A program made the position numbers and the translations under genes. Positions 18,157-28,406 of a stretch of 64,000 bases of DNA are shown one piece after another; within the stretch, counting starts at the first letter, position 1; each line of letters opens with the position of its first letter. The notes under the pieces are model-generated. The model made no database searches. It was not told the origin of the DNA and saw nothing but the letters and a program-made list of their open reading frames with translations. This stretch comes from Mucilaginibacter phenanthrenivorans. GTDB lineage: Bacteria > Bacteroidota > Bacteroidia > Sphingobacteriales > Sphingobacteriaceae. The stretch lies in contig NZ_JAHVAP010000008.1 in assembly GCF_024721155.1 (NCBI RefSeq), forward strand, positions 310,001 through 374,000, given 5' to 3'.

Positions 18157-18397
18157 GGCTACAGGGTTATTAATTGGTATACAAATGTAAAAATTAACGC
18201 AGCAATTGTGTAGTCAATAGGGGCCAATTATTAACGTGAAGTGGCGTCATACGGATAAATTGGTCTTGGTTTAAGGTATACGTTGTAAATCGTAATATCC
18301 GCCCCCGGCAAGCGCTCAATCAGTCTTTTTAAATTTTATTGTATTACGGGTTATTTTTCTTTTGTTTGTTACAATATTGTTACCTTGCCGTAAATAA

Positions 18398-19066
18398 ATG
18401 CTCAATAAATTGAAGAACTCAAAAGCCGATATCAGCGCTCTTTGGTACAATATCTGTACTAATGATGACTTGAAGGCATTTGAGCTTATTTTTCATTTGT
18501 TAAATACACGGCTCATCAGGTTTTGTGTTTTTTACATTCACAACAAGGAAGCGGCCGAGGATATAGTATCGGAGGTATTTGTTAAATGCTGGGAAAACCG
18601 AAAGACCCTTGATCAAATCGCCAACCCTGAGACCTATTTATTTGTATCCGTAAAAAATCAGTCGCTTAATTATATAAAAAAATATTCCAGCATACACCTT
18701 GTTCAGCTAGAGGAATCGGACGAACTGGAATTTATAAATACCTACGATCCGCAAAGGGAGCTTGAAAAAAAAGAGCTTTACTTTTTAATGGATAAGGCAA
18801 TAAGCTCATTACCCCCACAAGCTTCCATTATTTTCAGGCTGATAAAAGAGGACGGCATGAAATATAAGGACGTAGCAGAAATTTTGAACATCTCGCCCCG
18901 TACGGTGCAAACCCAATTGTTCAGAGCAATGAAAAAGCTGGCCGTAATACTGATCGCTCACCGCGAAGGGCAAAAACCAGCCGCAAAAAATGCCCTCTCA
19001 ATTACCCAATTGGGTACCCTTGGCATGCTCCCAATTATTTTCAAAATATTTTTTTTAAACCTGTAG
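18398..19066 (+). CDS. ECF RNA polymerase sigma factor (FecI-like)
   Basis: 222 aa. Sigma-70 region 2 lies at about 25-90 (KEAAEDIVSEVFVKCWENR), region 4 at about 130-185 with the helix-turn-helix MKYKDVAEILNISPRTVQTQ. The hydrophobic tail (LGTLGMLPIIFKIFFLNL) is common in Bacteroidota FecI-like factors. It heads a sigma/FecR/SusC/SusD run and should direct transcription of the SusC/SusD pair after a signal from the receptor through FecR. Confidence 0.93.
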   Translation: MLNKLKNSKADISALWYNICTNDDLKAFELIFHLLNTRLIRFCVFYIHNKEAAEDIVSEVFVKCWENRKTLDQIANPETYLFVSVKNQSLNYIKKYSSIHLVQLEESDELEFINTYDPQRELEKKELYFLMDKAISSLPPQASIIFRLIKEDGMKYKDVAEILNISPRTVQTQLFRAMKKLAVILIAHREGQKPAAKNALSITQLGTLGMLPIIFKIFFLNL

Positions 19067-19121
19067 GCATTTTTCAAATAACTATTGTCCTTACATAAAA
19101 CAGGCAATTGTTTTATTGACG

Positions 19122-20195
19122 ATGTTGAACGAAAGATTTATAGAACTTCTTAGTAAGAAACTATCTTCAGAGCTTAGTGCGGAGGAATTGGCAGAATTTA
19201 ACCGGTTTATTGCCGAAGATGAATCTTGCAGGACGCAATATGATTTTTTTAAGGACTACTGGCAGCAGAAGGATGAGCAATATGCCAATAGCGAATTGAT
19301 GCTGAGCAGGATAAAGCAAAGAATAAATGTTGCTGATGAATCTTTTCAGATACATGCTGCTCCCCGCAAAACCTACCGCTTATTTATACGCAGTGCCGCG
19401 GCTGTGTCATTGGCATGCCTTACCATGTTTGGAGCTTATAAGTGGATAAAGAGAGGGCAGCAGTCAACAAACACGCTGGCCGAACTTCAAAAAACATCTA
19501 CCAAACCTAAAACCCATTCCATCATTACGCTTACGGACGGAACTAAGGTTACCCTAAACGCCGAGAGTACTTTAAAATATCCGGCGTCTTTTGACGGAAG
19601 CACCCGGGAGGTATATCTTATTGGTGAAGCCTATTTTGATGTTCATAAGGATCATCAGCACCCCTTTATTATCCATACCCAAAAAATGAACGTGAAGGTG
19701 TTGGGCACGGCATTTAATGTTAAGGCTTACCCACAAGATGCTACTACTGAAACCACACTGATAAGGGGAGCTATTGAAGTTACGCTTGCCGACAGGCCAT
19801 CAGACAGAATAATTTTAAAGCCTAACGAGAAACTGATATTAAAAAACCATACTGATGTAAGGCATAAGGACGTGCACAAAATAACGGCTGGCGAAAACAA
19901 CGAAACGCAATACACTTTAACTACGCTTACACATTACAAAGCCAATGACACTTCGGTTATTGAAACGGCCTGGCTTAAAAATAAGCTAGTTTTTCGGAAC
20001 GAAGACTTCAGTACGCTTGCTGAACGGATGCAGCGCTGGTATGGCGTAAATATCATTTTTGAAAATGAAGAACTAAAGCAATATCGCTTTAACGGAGTTT
20101 TCGAAAATGAAACCATTGATCAGGCGCTTTTTGCCCTAAAACTTACCGAAAGTTTCCATTACAAGATTCAGAATTCAAATGTTTATATCTATTAA
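19122..20195 (+). CDS. FecR-family anti-sigma factor
   Basis: 357 aa from ATG 19122; a TTG two codons upstream (19116) is less likely. N-terminal cytoplasmic domain (about 1-80) binds the sigma factor, one transmembrane helix lies near 88-105 (SAAAVSLACLTMFGAYKWI), then the FecR beta domain with IITLTDGTKVTLNAEST and the STN-like C-terminal DUF4974 domain (about 280-357, NEDFSTLAERMQRWYGV). It transduces the signal from the SusC-type receptor in the outer membrane to the preceding sigma factor, 55 bp away. Confidence 0.93.
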   Translation: MLNERFIELLSKKLSSELSAEELAEFNRFIAEDESCRTQYDFFKDYWQQKDEQYANSELMLSRIKQRINVADESFQIHAAPRKTYRLFIRSAAAVSLACLTMFGAYKWIKRGQQSTNTLAELQKTSTKPKTHSIITLTDGTKVTLNAESTLKYPASFDGSTREVYLIGEAYFDVHKDHQHPFIIHTQKMNVKVLGTAFNVKAYPQDATTETTLIRGAIEVTLADRPSDRIILKPNEKLILKNHTDVRHKDVHKITAGENNETQYTLTTLTHYKANDTSVIETAWLKNKLVFRNEDFSTLAERMQRWYGVNIIFENEELKQYRFNGVFENETIDQALFALKLTESFHYKIQNSNVYIY

Positions 20196-20241
20196 ATCAA
20201 ACTATGGTGTGCCTATGAGAATAAATTAACCAAAAAATAAA

Positions 20242-20321
20242 CGGGACTTACCTGGTGGTAAAATCCCGCTCAAGATGACTAACGAAAATTATTAAAGCAG
20301 ATTCCCTGGCCGGAACTCTGC
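20242..20321 (+). promoter_or_regulatory. Two leader hairpins upstream of susC-like gene
   Basis: First stem CGGGA/TCCCG at 20242-20268 with an inner ACC/GGT pairing. Second stem GCAGATTCC against GGAACTCTGC at 20297-20321. Both lie in the 154-bp gap between fecR and susC, without T-tracts. Possible mRNA stabiliser or attenuator of the receptor mRNA; inferred from folding by eye only. Confidence 0.4.
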
Positions 20322-20349
20322 TATTTATCACCTTTAATTCAGTAAAAAT

Positions 20350-23300
20350 ATGAAAATTTTTAAACACCCCATGGGTGTAAGAGAAAAGTATTGGCTATTA
20401 AAGTCCTTATTAATAATGAAACTAACATTTGCATTAATATTGTTCTTCAATCTTCAATCAGTTGCAAGTGTATATTCCCAAACTAAGGTTACATTAAACC
20501 TAAAATCAACCAGTTTTAAAAAGGTATTATCAACTATTGAGCGTCAAAGCAGCTATCACTTTGTTTATAGCGAACGAAAAATACCGACCGATAAAATAAT
20601 AAACCTTAATGTAAACGATGAAGAGGTTACCACGGTTTTAAATAAGATTTTAGTAAACTCGGGATTTACCTTCAATGAGCTTGAAAATCACTTAGTGGTG
20701 ATAACTCCGGTCGGTGAAAGTTTGATCCCGATAAAAGTTTCCGGCAAGGTACTTGACGAGGAGGGTACCCCCCTTATTGGTGCGTCTGTTAAGATAAAGG
20801 GAACAACTACAGGCGCTATTACGGATGTAAACGGCGCCTTTAGCCTCGATGTACCTGACGATGGAACATTGGTTGTAAGTTATATCGGCTACCAAACCCA
20901 GGAAGTTGCTGTTGGCGGTAAAAACCTTATCAACATTACGCTGAAAAACTCAGGCAAGCTGAACGAAGTCGTGGTAACTGCGCTTGGAATTAAAAGGCAA
21001 GAGAAACAATTAGGATATTCTATTACCCAGGTAAGCGGTGAAGAAGTATCAACGACGCGCGAACCGACGTTCATAAACTCGCTGGAAGGTAAGGTAGCGG
21101 GTTTGGTTATACAATCACCACCAAACGGCCCGGGAGGCTCATCGCGTGTGATATTACGCGGAACCTCAAATATTTCGGGATCGCAACCACTTTATGTTAT
21201 AGATGGAGTACTGATTAACAGCGACACCCGTGAAAATACCAATGATGGCGGCAAATATTATGGCGGCTCAGATCCCGGTGATGGCTTGTCATCCATAAAC
21301 CCGGATGATATCGAGACCATCAGTATCCTGAAGGGCGCGTCGGCAGCAGCACTTTACGGCGGGCAGGCGCAGGCGGGCGTTATATTGATCACCACAAAAA
21401 AAGGAAAGAAAAATCAAGGCTTCGGCATAACCTTTAACAGCAATACCGTGCTGGAAAGAATGGTGCCTTATGATGATCTGCAATACACCTATGGCCGTGG
21501 GTATTTGGGAAGGCCTTATACGCCGGCTGACTATTCTGACCCGATATTTTACGGACAATTAGCCGATAACTCGGGCGATGCACCGGGATGGTCATGGGGC
21601 GGTAAACTTGACGGTAGGCCATTTTTGGACATCGACGGTAAAACAAAACCTTATGTGGCACAAAAGGCCTCTACAAATTTCGATAGGTTTTTCAGAACTG
21701 GTGTTACTACAACCAATAGTGTAGCCCTTACTAAAGGGCTTGATAACGGGTCGTACCGTGTATCAATTTCAGATACCAAGGACAATCTGCCTACACCTGG
21801 TGAAAGCTATGACCGTTACAATGGTGTTTTTAGGTTGGTGCAGGATTATGGTACCAAACTGCATACCGATTTTAAGGTTGATCTCTCTAGAACCAGCCGC
21901 TACAATGCGCCATTATTGCGTAGTGACGGCCGTGGTTCATTCAGCCTTGCTTACCCGCGTATAGCCAACACCACCGACATCAGGTTGCTGGATGATAAAA
22001 ATGCTGCCGGAGGTTTCGTTTCAACCTACAATGCGAATCCATATTTACAGATAGAAGATGTAACCAATAACCAGATTCAGAACCGTGCGTTAACCTCAGC
22101 TAATATCACTTATGATATTACCAAGCATTTCCATGCTAACGTGGTTGCAGGTTATGACTATATAAACACCAACGCTTTGTTTGTTGTTAAGCCCAACAAC
22201 ATAGCCAACACAGATGGTGTTTACAGAACCACAACTATTGAGCAACAGCGGTCGGACGTGAGGGGTTTATTGTCTTACGAGAACAAGTACAAAAACTTTA
22301 CTTTTAGCTCGTTTGTAGGCGGCGAACTGGAGCAGTCGCAGCAGTACTCAATCGATTTGTATTCCCAGGGCCTTGCTGATCCCAATTTGCTGAATTTTAA
22401 CAATGCCAGTAATGTACACTTGCCTACTGAATTGCACGGACCAAGATCAAAAGTAAATTCAGTTTTTGGAGAGGTTCAATTTGGATATAACGATTACCTT
22501 TTCCTGGAGGCAACAGGCCGTAACGACTGGTACTCTGCACTTGCATCAACACGCCCCAACTTTAAGCTGAATTTATTTTACCCATCGGTTAATTTAAGTT
22601 ACGTGTTTACCCAGGCGCTTAATATAGAGTCTTCAGTGCTTTCATTCGGTAAGCTAAGGGCCTCTTACGGACAAACCGGCAGCAATCCTATCCCGGGCTT
22701 TACCGATCTGACGTTTACGCTAAAAGCGCCTGTGAATGGTATTACCAATGCACAGATCACTGGTTCAACAGTGCCGCCGCCAAGCCTTAAGCCAGAAACA
22801 ACAACTGAAACTGAAGTTGGTACTGAGCTAAGGTTCTTTAACGATAGAATAGCTTTTGATTTTGCTTACTACTACAAAAAATCGGATAATTTCCTGCTTC
22901 CATCAACCGTGAGTGTTACTACAACATTCAACTCGGTATATGTTAACGGCGGTTCAATGTATAACAAGGGGATTGAGATGCTTTTAACCGGCAGCCCTGT
23001 AAAAACAAAGAATTTTAGCTGGAATGTTAGCGTAAACGCCGCTAAAAATAAAAACATGGTGACCGCGCTGATCCCTGAACTTGCAGCTAATGGACTTAAC
23101 CTTTACTACAATATCGCTGCAAGGGTTGGTTATCCATTTGGGTCGATATTTGGAAGCACTTTCCTAAAGAATGCCCAGGGACAAAACGTTTATATTCCTG
23201 TTAATTCAAGATATGGTACTTCTGACCCCACACAGCCTAATGATGCAGTAATAAAAGCGGTTGACAATAACCAATCATACCTTGGAAATCCGAATCCAAA

Positions 23301-23841
23301 CTGGTCTGGGGGTATTACCAACACGTTCAATTATAAAAACTTCTCCTTCAGCTTCCTGATTGATGCGCAATTTGGCGGCCAGATCTATGAAGCAGGTGCC
23401 CGCTGGACAAACTACTTCGGTAATTCACAGGCATCGTTGCTGGGCAGGGATGGCACTTATATTCCTACAGGTGTAATTAACACCGGTACTGCAAGTGCGC
23501 CGGTATATGTTAAAAATACCTTGCCATACAGCGCGTACATACAATACAACGACGGCGGTAATGCTGATAAGAGTGCGGACGAGGCACATGTTTTCAGCCG
23601 CACGTTTGAAAAATTACGCCAGGTATCATTCGGTTATACACTGCCGAAGGATGTATTGACAGGCACCTTTGTAAGATCAGTGACCTTCTCATTGATTGCG
23701 CGGAACCTGTTTTACATTCATAAGGCATTGCCAACGTTTGACCCGGAAGCATCGGATAGTATCGGCAGCGGCTATGGCTGGGATACAGGTGCGCTCCCTT
23801 CAAGCAGAACCTATGGTTTTAACCTGAATATCACTTTTTAA
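20350..23841 (+). CDS. SusC/RagA-family TonB-linked outer-membrane receptor with STN domain
   Basis: 1163 aa, a normal length for this class. Long N-terminus with signal sequence ending about residue 43, STN (secretin/TonB N-terminal) domain about 45-120 (signalling contact to FecR), carboxypeptidase-regulatory-like domain about 128-200 (KVLDEEGTPLIGASVKIKGT), plug domain with VVVTALGIKRQEKQLGYSI, and a 22-strand barrel to the C-terminal aromatic residue (NLNITF). Imports an oligomer in complex with the following SusD-like lipoprotein, powered by TonB. The STN domain plus upstream sigma/FecR show that it also senses its ligand. The substrate cannot be read because no degradative enzyme is linked. 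Confidence 0.95.
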   Translation: MKIFKHPMGVREKYWLLKSLLIMKLTFALILFFNLQSVASVYSQTKVTLNLKSTSFKKVLSTIERQSSYHFVYSERKIPTDKIINLNVNDEEVTTVLNKILVNSGFTFNELENHLVVITPVGESLIPIKVSGKVLDEEGTPLIGASVKIKGTTTGAITDVNGAFSLDVPDDGTLVVSYIGYQTQEVAVGGKNLINITLKNSGKLNEVVVTALGIKRQEKQLGYSITQVSGEEVSTTREPTFINSLEGKVAGLVIQSPPNGPGGSSRVILRGTSNISGSQPLYVIDGVLINSDTRENTNDGGKYYGGSDPGDGLSSINPDDIETISILKGASAAALYGGQAQAGVILITTKKGKKNQGFGITFNSNTVLERMVPYDDLQYTYGRGYLGRPYTPADYSDPIFYGQLADNSGDAPGWSWGGKLDGRPFLDIDGKTKPYVAQKASTNFDRFFRTGVTTTNSVALTKGLDNGSYRVSISDTKDNLPTPGESYDRYNGVFRLVQDYGTKLHTDFKVDLSRTSRYNAPLLRSDGRGSFSLAYPRIANTTDIRLLDDKNAAGGFVSTYNANPYLQIEDVTNNQIQNRALTSANITYDITKHFHANVVAGYDYINTNALFVVKPNNIANTDGVYRTTTIEQQRSDVRGLLSYENKYKNFTFSSFVGGELEQSQQYSIDLYSQGLADPNLLNFNNASNVHLPTELHGPRSKVNSVFGEVQFGYNDYLFLEATGRNDWYSALASTRPNFKLNLFYPSVNLSYVFTQALNIESSVLSFGKLRASYGQTGSNPIPGFTDLTFTLKAPVNGITNAQITGSTVPPPSLKPETTTETEVGTELRFFNDRIAFDFAYYYKKSDNFLLPSTVSVTTTFNSVYVNGGSMYNKGIEMLLTGSPVKTKNFSWNVSVNAAKNKNMVTALIPELAANGLNLYYNIAARVGYPFGSIFGSTFLKNAQGQNVYIPVNSRYGTSDPTQPNDAVIKAVDNNQSYLGNPNPNWSGGITNTFNYKNFSFSFLIDAQFGGQIYEAGARWTNYFGNSQASLLGRDGTYIPTGVINTGTASAPVYVKNTLPYSAYIQYNDGGNADKSADEAHVFSRTFEKLRQVSFGYTLPKDVLTGTFVRSVTFSLIARNLFYIHKALPTFDPEASDSIGSGYGWDTGALPSSRTYGFNLNITF

Positions 23842-23861
23842 TTAGAAAGGAGAAAAATATC

Positions 23862-25334
23862 ATGAAAAAAATAACGAACAGCATTTTATTGTTCTTTTTT
23901 ATAGCATTTGTATTTACATCGTGTACCAAAGATTTCGCTAAGTATAACTTAAGCCCCGACGCCATATCAAGTGTGTCGCCAGGTGCCTTGTTTTCAGACG
24001 CGACAGTTAATACTTCTACTACAGACATGTTTCCGCGTACGGCTTATTGCCATGCCTTTATGCAGTATGGCTATGCTAATGACTGGCCCGGAAATGCCTA
24101 TGTATCTACAGATGACGTAAATTCACGCTACTGGAATAATTTCTACCGCCCGTCATTAAACGACCTGGAATATGTAATTCCTGTTTTGAAAACCCGTACC
24201 GATCTGCAAAGTACTTATGCAGCGGCCAGGATCTGGAGGGTATTCATTTTTCAAAAACTGACCGACTATTATGGCGACATTCCATACAGCCAGGCCGGTA
24301 AAGCGTTAACTGATAAGATTTTTACCCCTGTTTACGACCCGCAGCAGCAGATCTACGCCGATTTTGTGAAGGAGTTAAGGGAATCAATTGCGCTTTTAAA
24401 TGCCAATTCAAGTCAAAAAGTAATCGGCGACCAGTTTTATGCCGGGAGTAGTTCGCAATGGGCAAAATTGGGTGCTTCACTATTGCTGCGTGTTGGTATG
24501 CGCATGATAAAGGTTGACCCAACGCAGGCTGCCACACTTGCCAAGGAAGCCGTTGCAGATGGGGTTATGAGCAGCAATGCCGACATGCCGATATTATTGC
24601 ACAATGCTGCATCGCCGAATGGTTTCAATTTTACGCTTAACGATGGTGTGAACCATTTCTTTTTGCACAAAACGCTTATTACACAAATGAAGGTTTCAGG
24701 CGACCCGCGTTTGCAGATTTATGGGGCGGTATATGATACTTTTGTGGCCAACAGCGGCAGTATCCAGTCAACCGATACCACCAAATATATTGGTTACAGC
24801 TTTAATGCCGCCGATCCAATACCGAACACAAGGGTAAATTACCCTGTATTCGGTCCCTTAGCAACGCCGTTTTTTGACTTTCCTTATGCTGAAGTAGCAT
24901 TTTTGGAGGCGGAGGCTGTGGTACGTGGCTATATCTCGGGCGATGCCAATGCATTTTACCAGGCTGGGATTACAGCGCATATGAAATCGCTTGCTTTGTT
25001 GCCAACTAACCCAACAATAAGCGATGTGCAGATCTCGGCTTACCTGGCTAAAAATCCGTTTCCGGCAACGTCTGAAGCACAAATTGCCCGCATAAATACC
25101 GAATTTTGGCTTACCGGCTTTATATTTGATGCTGATGAGGTATGGGCCAACTGGCGCCGTACCGGCTATCCTGTATTAAAGCCTGTTCCCAATTCATCTG
25201 GTTCTATTCCCCGCAAAATCCCATATCCGCTAAGCGAGTTCCAGTTAAATAGCGCCAACGTGAATGCCGCATTGGCCAATTACGGTGGCACTAATGACTT
25301 TAACGCTAAAGCCCGCGTGTGGTGGGATAAATAA
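23862..25334 (+). CDS. SusD/RagB-like outer-membrane lipoprotein (SusD-like 2 type)
   Basis: 490 aa. Signal peptide II with lipobox ending at C21 (FVFTSCTKDF). The body has the SusD TPR-like helices, with ARIWRVFIFQKLTDYYGDIP (about 127-146) as the family hallmark. The C-terminal part (EFWLTGFIFDADEVWANWRR) marks the SusD-like-2 branch, whose proteins are often about 490 aa. It caps the SusC barrel, from which its gene is separated by 20 bp. Last gene of the locus: a strong terminator follows. Confidence 0.94.
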   Translation: MKKITNSILLFFFIAFVFTSCTKDFAKYNLSPDAISSVSPGALFSDATVNTSTTDMFPRTAYCHAFMQYGYANDWPGNAYVSTDDVNSRYWNNFYRPSLNDLEYVIPVLKTRTDLQSTYAAARIWRVFIFQKLTDYYGDIPYSQAGKALTDKIFTPVYDPQQQIYADFVKELRESIALLNANSSQKVIGDQFYAGSSSQWAKLGASLLLRVGMRMIKVDPTQAATLAKEAVADGVMSSNADMPILLHNAASPNGFNFTLNDGVNHFFLHKTLITQMKVSGDPRLQIYGAVYDTFVANSGSIQSTDTTKYIGYSFNAADPIPNTRVNYPVFGPLATPFFDFPYAEVAFLEAEAVVRGYISGDANAFYQAGITAHMKSLALLPTNPTISDVQISAYLAKNPFPATSEAQIARINTEFWLTGFIFDADEVWANWRRTGYPVLKPVPNSSGSIPRKIPYPLSEFQLNSANVNAALANYGGTNDFNAKARVWWDK

Positions 25335-25368
25335 TACTAATAAAAGTTAGGTTTTGATTGGTTTGAGT

Positions 25369-25405
25369 GGCCGTTCCGGGTAATATCCGGAGCGGCCTTT
25401 TTTTT
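25369..25405 (+). terminator. Rho-independent terminator of the SusCD locus
   Basis: An 11-bp stem GGCCGTTCCGG / CCGGAGCGGCC (one G-T pair) with a 7-nt loop is followed by eight T residues at 25398-25405. Located 35 bp after the SusD-like stop codon. Confidence 0.9.
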
Positions 25406-25725
25406 GTGGCTATTTTCCGGACTATGTAACTGGAAAAGTAAATGTGCGATCATCCCAAATTCTCAGGACTAAAAATTAGCGGAGATGCAACTGTTTGATT
25501 TTCAGCGAAAAAATAGTTGTCAATCGTAACAATTGTATGATGCAACCAGCTTAACAAGAATGTTACTATAGGGTAATTTGTTTTTTTACCACATTTGTTG
25601 CGCCCCTATTAAGATAACCGGAAGTCCCCGCGCAACCGCCGATTCCTGGCTATCGCTATAATATTAAAGCAAGTTTAATTTTTTACACACATCGTTCTTA
25701 ATCAGAATGTTGTATAGCTTTTTTT
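25406..25725 (+). other. Gene-free upstream region of the efflux operon
   Basis: 320 bp with no credible coding frame. It must hold the promoter of the efflux operon. Two short inverted repeats of a MarR-operator-like kind are visible, for example TTGTCAATCGTAACAA near 25520. An AT-rich stretch with TTTG and CACATTTG near 25580-25605 may include the promoter. None is certain. Confidence 0.35.
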
Positions 25726-27168
25726 ATGGATAACATCCGCTTTAAAATACTGATCTCCTGTTTGTGCTGCCTGCCGCTAAGCGCTTTATGCCAGGTGAAG
25801 CAAAAAAACAACTTACCGCCGGTTACCCAGCCCGATACCAGCAAAAATACCTTGTTAATCCCCTTTAATCCGCAGGACACGGGTAAAAACAGCTCGGGCC
25901 AATTCCTCACCCTGCAGCAATGTATCGACTATGCCATGATCCACCAGCCGGGAGTGAATAAGGCTTCGATAAACGTTAGCATCGCTAAAGAAACCAACGG
26001 CGTAAATTTGGCTGGGTGGCTGCCGCAGGCGACCGCCTCTGGCGATCTGATCCATTACCTGCAAACATCCAGCAATGGAGCCGCCGCTACAACGGGCACA
26101 ACTACGCCAACCGGCGCATCAACAACAAGCTCAAGAACGCAGTACACCAATACATTTATTCCTGGCATTGCGGTTTCGCAGGCTATTTTTAGCCCAAGCC
26201 TGTTGTATGCCTATAAAAGCGCTCCTTTATATTTAAAACAAGCACAGCAGGTTACGGATAGCACTAAGATCTTTTTGGTGTCGTCTGTCAGTAAAGCCTT
26301 TTACAATGTGCTGCTTACGCTGGAGCAGATCAACGTGTTAAAGGAAGATACTACCCGCCTCGGTAAAAATCTGCGGGATGCTTACCATCAATATAAGGGC
26401 GGCATAGTTGACGAAACCGACTACGAGGAAGCCGCAATAAGCCTCAATAACTCTAAGGCGCAACTGAAACAGGCCAACGAAAACGTTGTGCCGCAATATG
26501 CTGCATTAAAACAGTTGATGGGTTTTGAGCTGGATAAAGAGTTTAACGTGAGCTTTGATACCGTGCAAATGATCAAAGGCATTTATATTGATACAACACA
26601 GCAATTGCAATATGAAAAACGCATTGAGTTTCAACAGGTGCAAACCAGCAAGGCGCTGCAAACGCAACTGGTAAATTATTACCGCACATCGTTTTTGCCA
26701 ACGCTTTCGGCATTTTATAATTACAACCTTGCTTTCGAAAGCAACAAGTATTCGAACCTGCTGTCCAATTCGTATCCAAGCCAGCTAATAGGCCTGTCAT
26801 TTAGCATCCCAATCTTTACCGGGTTTGCCCGCGTCCACAATCTTCAAAAGGCCAAATTGCAGGAGCAGGTAATCGGCTGGGATGAAACAGATCTTAAACT
26901 CCAGATAAACAAGGAATATAAAACCGCCCTGGCTAACTATAAAAGCAATTTTTATAACCTGCAATTGCTGCAGAAAAATGTGGCTATGGCAAAGCGCGTA
27001 TACTTTGTAGTAACACTCCAATACAAGCAGGGCATTGTGCCTTATTTAAATGTGATCACTGCCGAATCGAACCTAATAACATCGGAAACGAGCTACCTGA
27101 ATGCCCTGTTCCAGCTGTTATCGAGCAAAATCGATCTTGAAAAATCAATGGGAACTATCTCTTATTAA
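25726..27168 (+). CDS. TolC-family outer-membrane efflux protein
   Basis: 480 aa. Signal peptide 1-22 (ends SALCQ). Two OEP repeats with long coiled helices: FLTLQQCIDYAMIHQPGVNK starts the first (about 60), LQEQVIGWDETDLKLQINKE and QYKQGIVPYLNVITAESNL mark the second. Forms the trimeric exit duct for the RND pump encoded next. First gene of the operon; the next reading frame begins 19 bp after its stop. Confidence 0.93.
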   Translation: MDNIRFKILISCLCCLPLSALCQVKQKNNLPPVTQPDTSKNTLLIPFNPQDTGKNSSGQFLTLQQCIDYAMIHQPGVNKASINVSIAKETNGVNLAGWLPQATASGDLIHYLQTSSNGAAATTGTTTPTGASTTSSRTQYTNTFIPGIAVSQAIFSPSLLYAYKSAPLYLKQAQQVTDSTKIFLVSSVSKAFYNVLLTLEQINVLKEDTTRLGKNLRDAYHQYKGGIVDETDYEEAAISLNNSKAQLKQANENVVPQYAALKQLMGFELDKEFNVSFDTVQMIKGIYIDTTQQLQYEKRIEFQQVQTSKALQTQLVNYYRTSFLPTLSAFYNYNLAFESNKYSNLLSNSYPSQLIGLSFSIPIFTGFARVHNLQKAKLQEQVIGWDETDLKLQINKEYKTALANYKSNFYNLQLLQKNVAMAKRVYFVVTLQYKQGIVPYLNVITAESNLITSETSYLNALFQLLSSKIDLEKSMGTISY

Positions 27169-27187
27169 TATTAAAACAACCTCCTCA

Positions 27188-28360
27188 ATGAATAGAGCAA
27201 TATTGAATGCTATTTTTTTAAGCTGCCTGGCAATTACCGCCTGTAAAAAAAAGCAACCACCAGTAAACCCCGAAGTACCGGTTAACCTGATAAAGTTACA
27301 ATCGAAAAACGTTTTATACTTTGATAACTATCCCTCAACCACGGCGGCGTTGAGCCAGGTTGCCCTGCTGCCCCAGGTACAGGGCGCCATTACCGGGATC
27401 TTTTTTACCGAAGGCACCAACGTTAGAAAAGGACAAAAACTTTATGAAATAGATCAGCGCATCTACCTTGATAACTACGATGCCGCCGTCGCCAACGCAA
27501 AGGTAGCCGAAGGGAACCTGGTACAGGCCCAGCAGGATGCCGACAGGTACGAATACCTGAATAAATACAATGCGGTGGCCAAACAACAATATGACCACGC
27601 TATAATTACGCTTGAAAATGCCAAGAGCTCCGTAAAGGCGGCTGAACAGACAGTAAAAACGGCAAAGACAAATCTGACATACTCCATCGTTACCGCGCCT
27701 TTCGATGGGACGATTGGCTTTAGCCAGGTTAAGCTTGGCAACGTGGTTACGCCGGGATCGACCGTTTTAAATACCATCTCAACTGTTGACCCTGTTGCCG
27801 TTGACTTTATCGTTAATGAAAAACAATTACCGCATTTTGAAAAACTGCAGGACGGCAAAAAAAATGTCGACTCCTTATTCACCATTCTTTTACCTGATAA
27901 CAGCCTGTATCCATACACAGGTAAGATCTCGGTGATTGATCGCGCGGTTGATTCGCAAACCGGATCGATCAGGGTGAGGCTGGTATTCCCTAATCCTAAA
28001 AACCTGTTGCGGGTGGGCATGAGCTGCGTAGTGAGGGTGCACAACCAGGAAAATACACCGCAAATGATATTACCGAGCAAGGCGGTTGTTGAGCAAATGG
28101 GCGAGTATTTTGTGTTTATGGCGAAGGACAGCATGATTAACGATAAAACCGGCCCCGACACTACCAAAAAGATTAAGGCGTTGGTTGCCGCTCAGAAAAA
28201 AGTAATGGTTGGTCAAACTATCGGGCCCAATGTTATTATAAAAAGCGGTTTAACGCCCGGCAGCAGGATAGTTACAGACGGGGTTCAGCTATTGCATGAC
28301 GGCTCGCAAATTACTACTGCTAACAAGGTTGCTCCGGCACAAGGTAAAGGCAGCAAGTAA
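27188..28360 (+). CDS. RND efflux periplasmic adaptor lipoprotein (MFP)
   Basis: 390 aa from ATG 27188. A longer open frame upstream overlaps the TolC gene and would hide the signal peptide, so it was rejected. Lipobox ends at C19 (CLAITACKKK). Biotinyl-lipoyl-like domain with VALLPQVQGAITGIFFTEGT (about 58-77), an alpha-hairpin (about 100-150), the beta-barrel with TAPFDGTIGFSQVKLGNVV, and a membrane-proximal domain. Links the inner-membrane RND pump with TolC. The adaptor is lipid-anchored, as in AcrA-type systems. Confidence 0.93.
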   Translation: MNRAILNAIFLSCLAITACKKKQPPVNPEVPVNLIKLQSKNVLYFDNYPSTTAALSQVALLPQVQGAITGIFFTEGTNVRKGQKLYEIDQRIYLDNYDAAVANAKVAEGNLVQAQQDADRYEYLNKYNAVAKQQYDHAIITLENAKSSVKAAEQTVKTAKTNLTYSIVTAPFDGTIGFSQVKLGNVVTPGSTVLNTISTVDPVAVDFIVNEKQLPHFEKLQDGKKNVDSLFTILLPDNSLYPYTGKISVIDRAVDSQTGSIRVRLVFPNPKNLLRVGMSCVVRVHNQENTPQMILPSKAVVEQMGEYFVFMAKDSMINDKTGPDTTKKIKALVAAQKKVMVGQTIGPNVIIKSGLTPGSRIVTDGVQLLHDGSQITTANKVAPAQGKGSK

Positions 28361-28406
28361 TAAAATCACGCAGTTTATGCTGCATTTATTTAGATGAAAT
28401 TAAAGT

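Noticed and set aside
27101..27187. Longer N-terminus for the RND adaptor beginning inside the TolC gene
   Set aside because: It would place 29 residues before a perfect lipoprotein signal; the later ATG at 27188 is the only sensible start.
27475..28167. A 230-codon open frame antisense to the adaptor gene
   Set aside because: Low-complexity Ser/Thr-rich translation typical of a shadow frame; the sense gene is complete and recognised.
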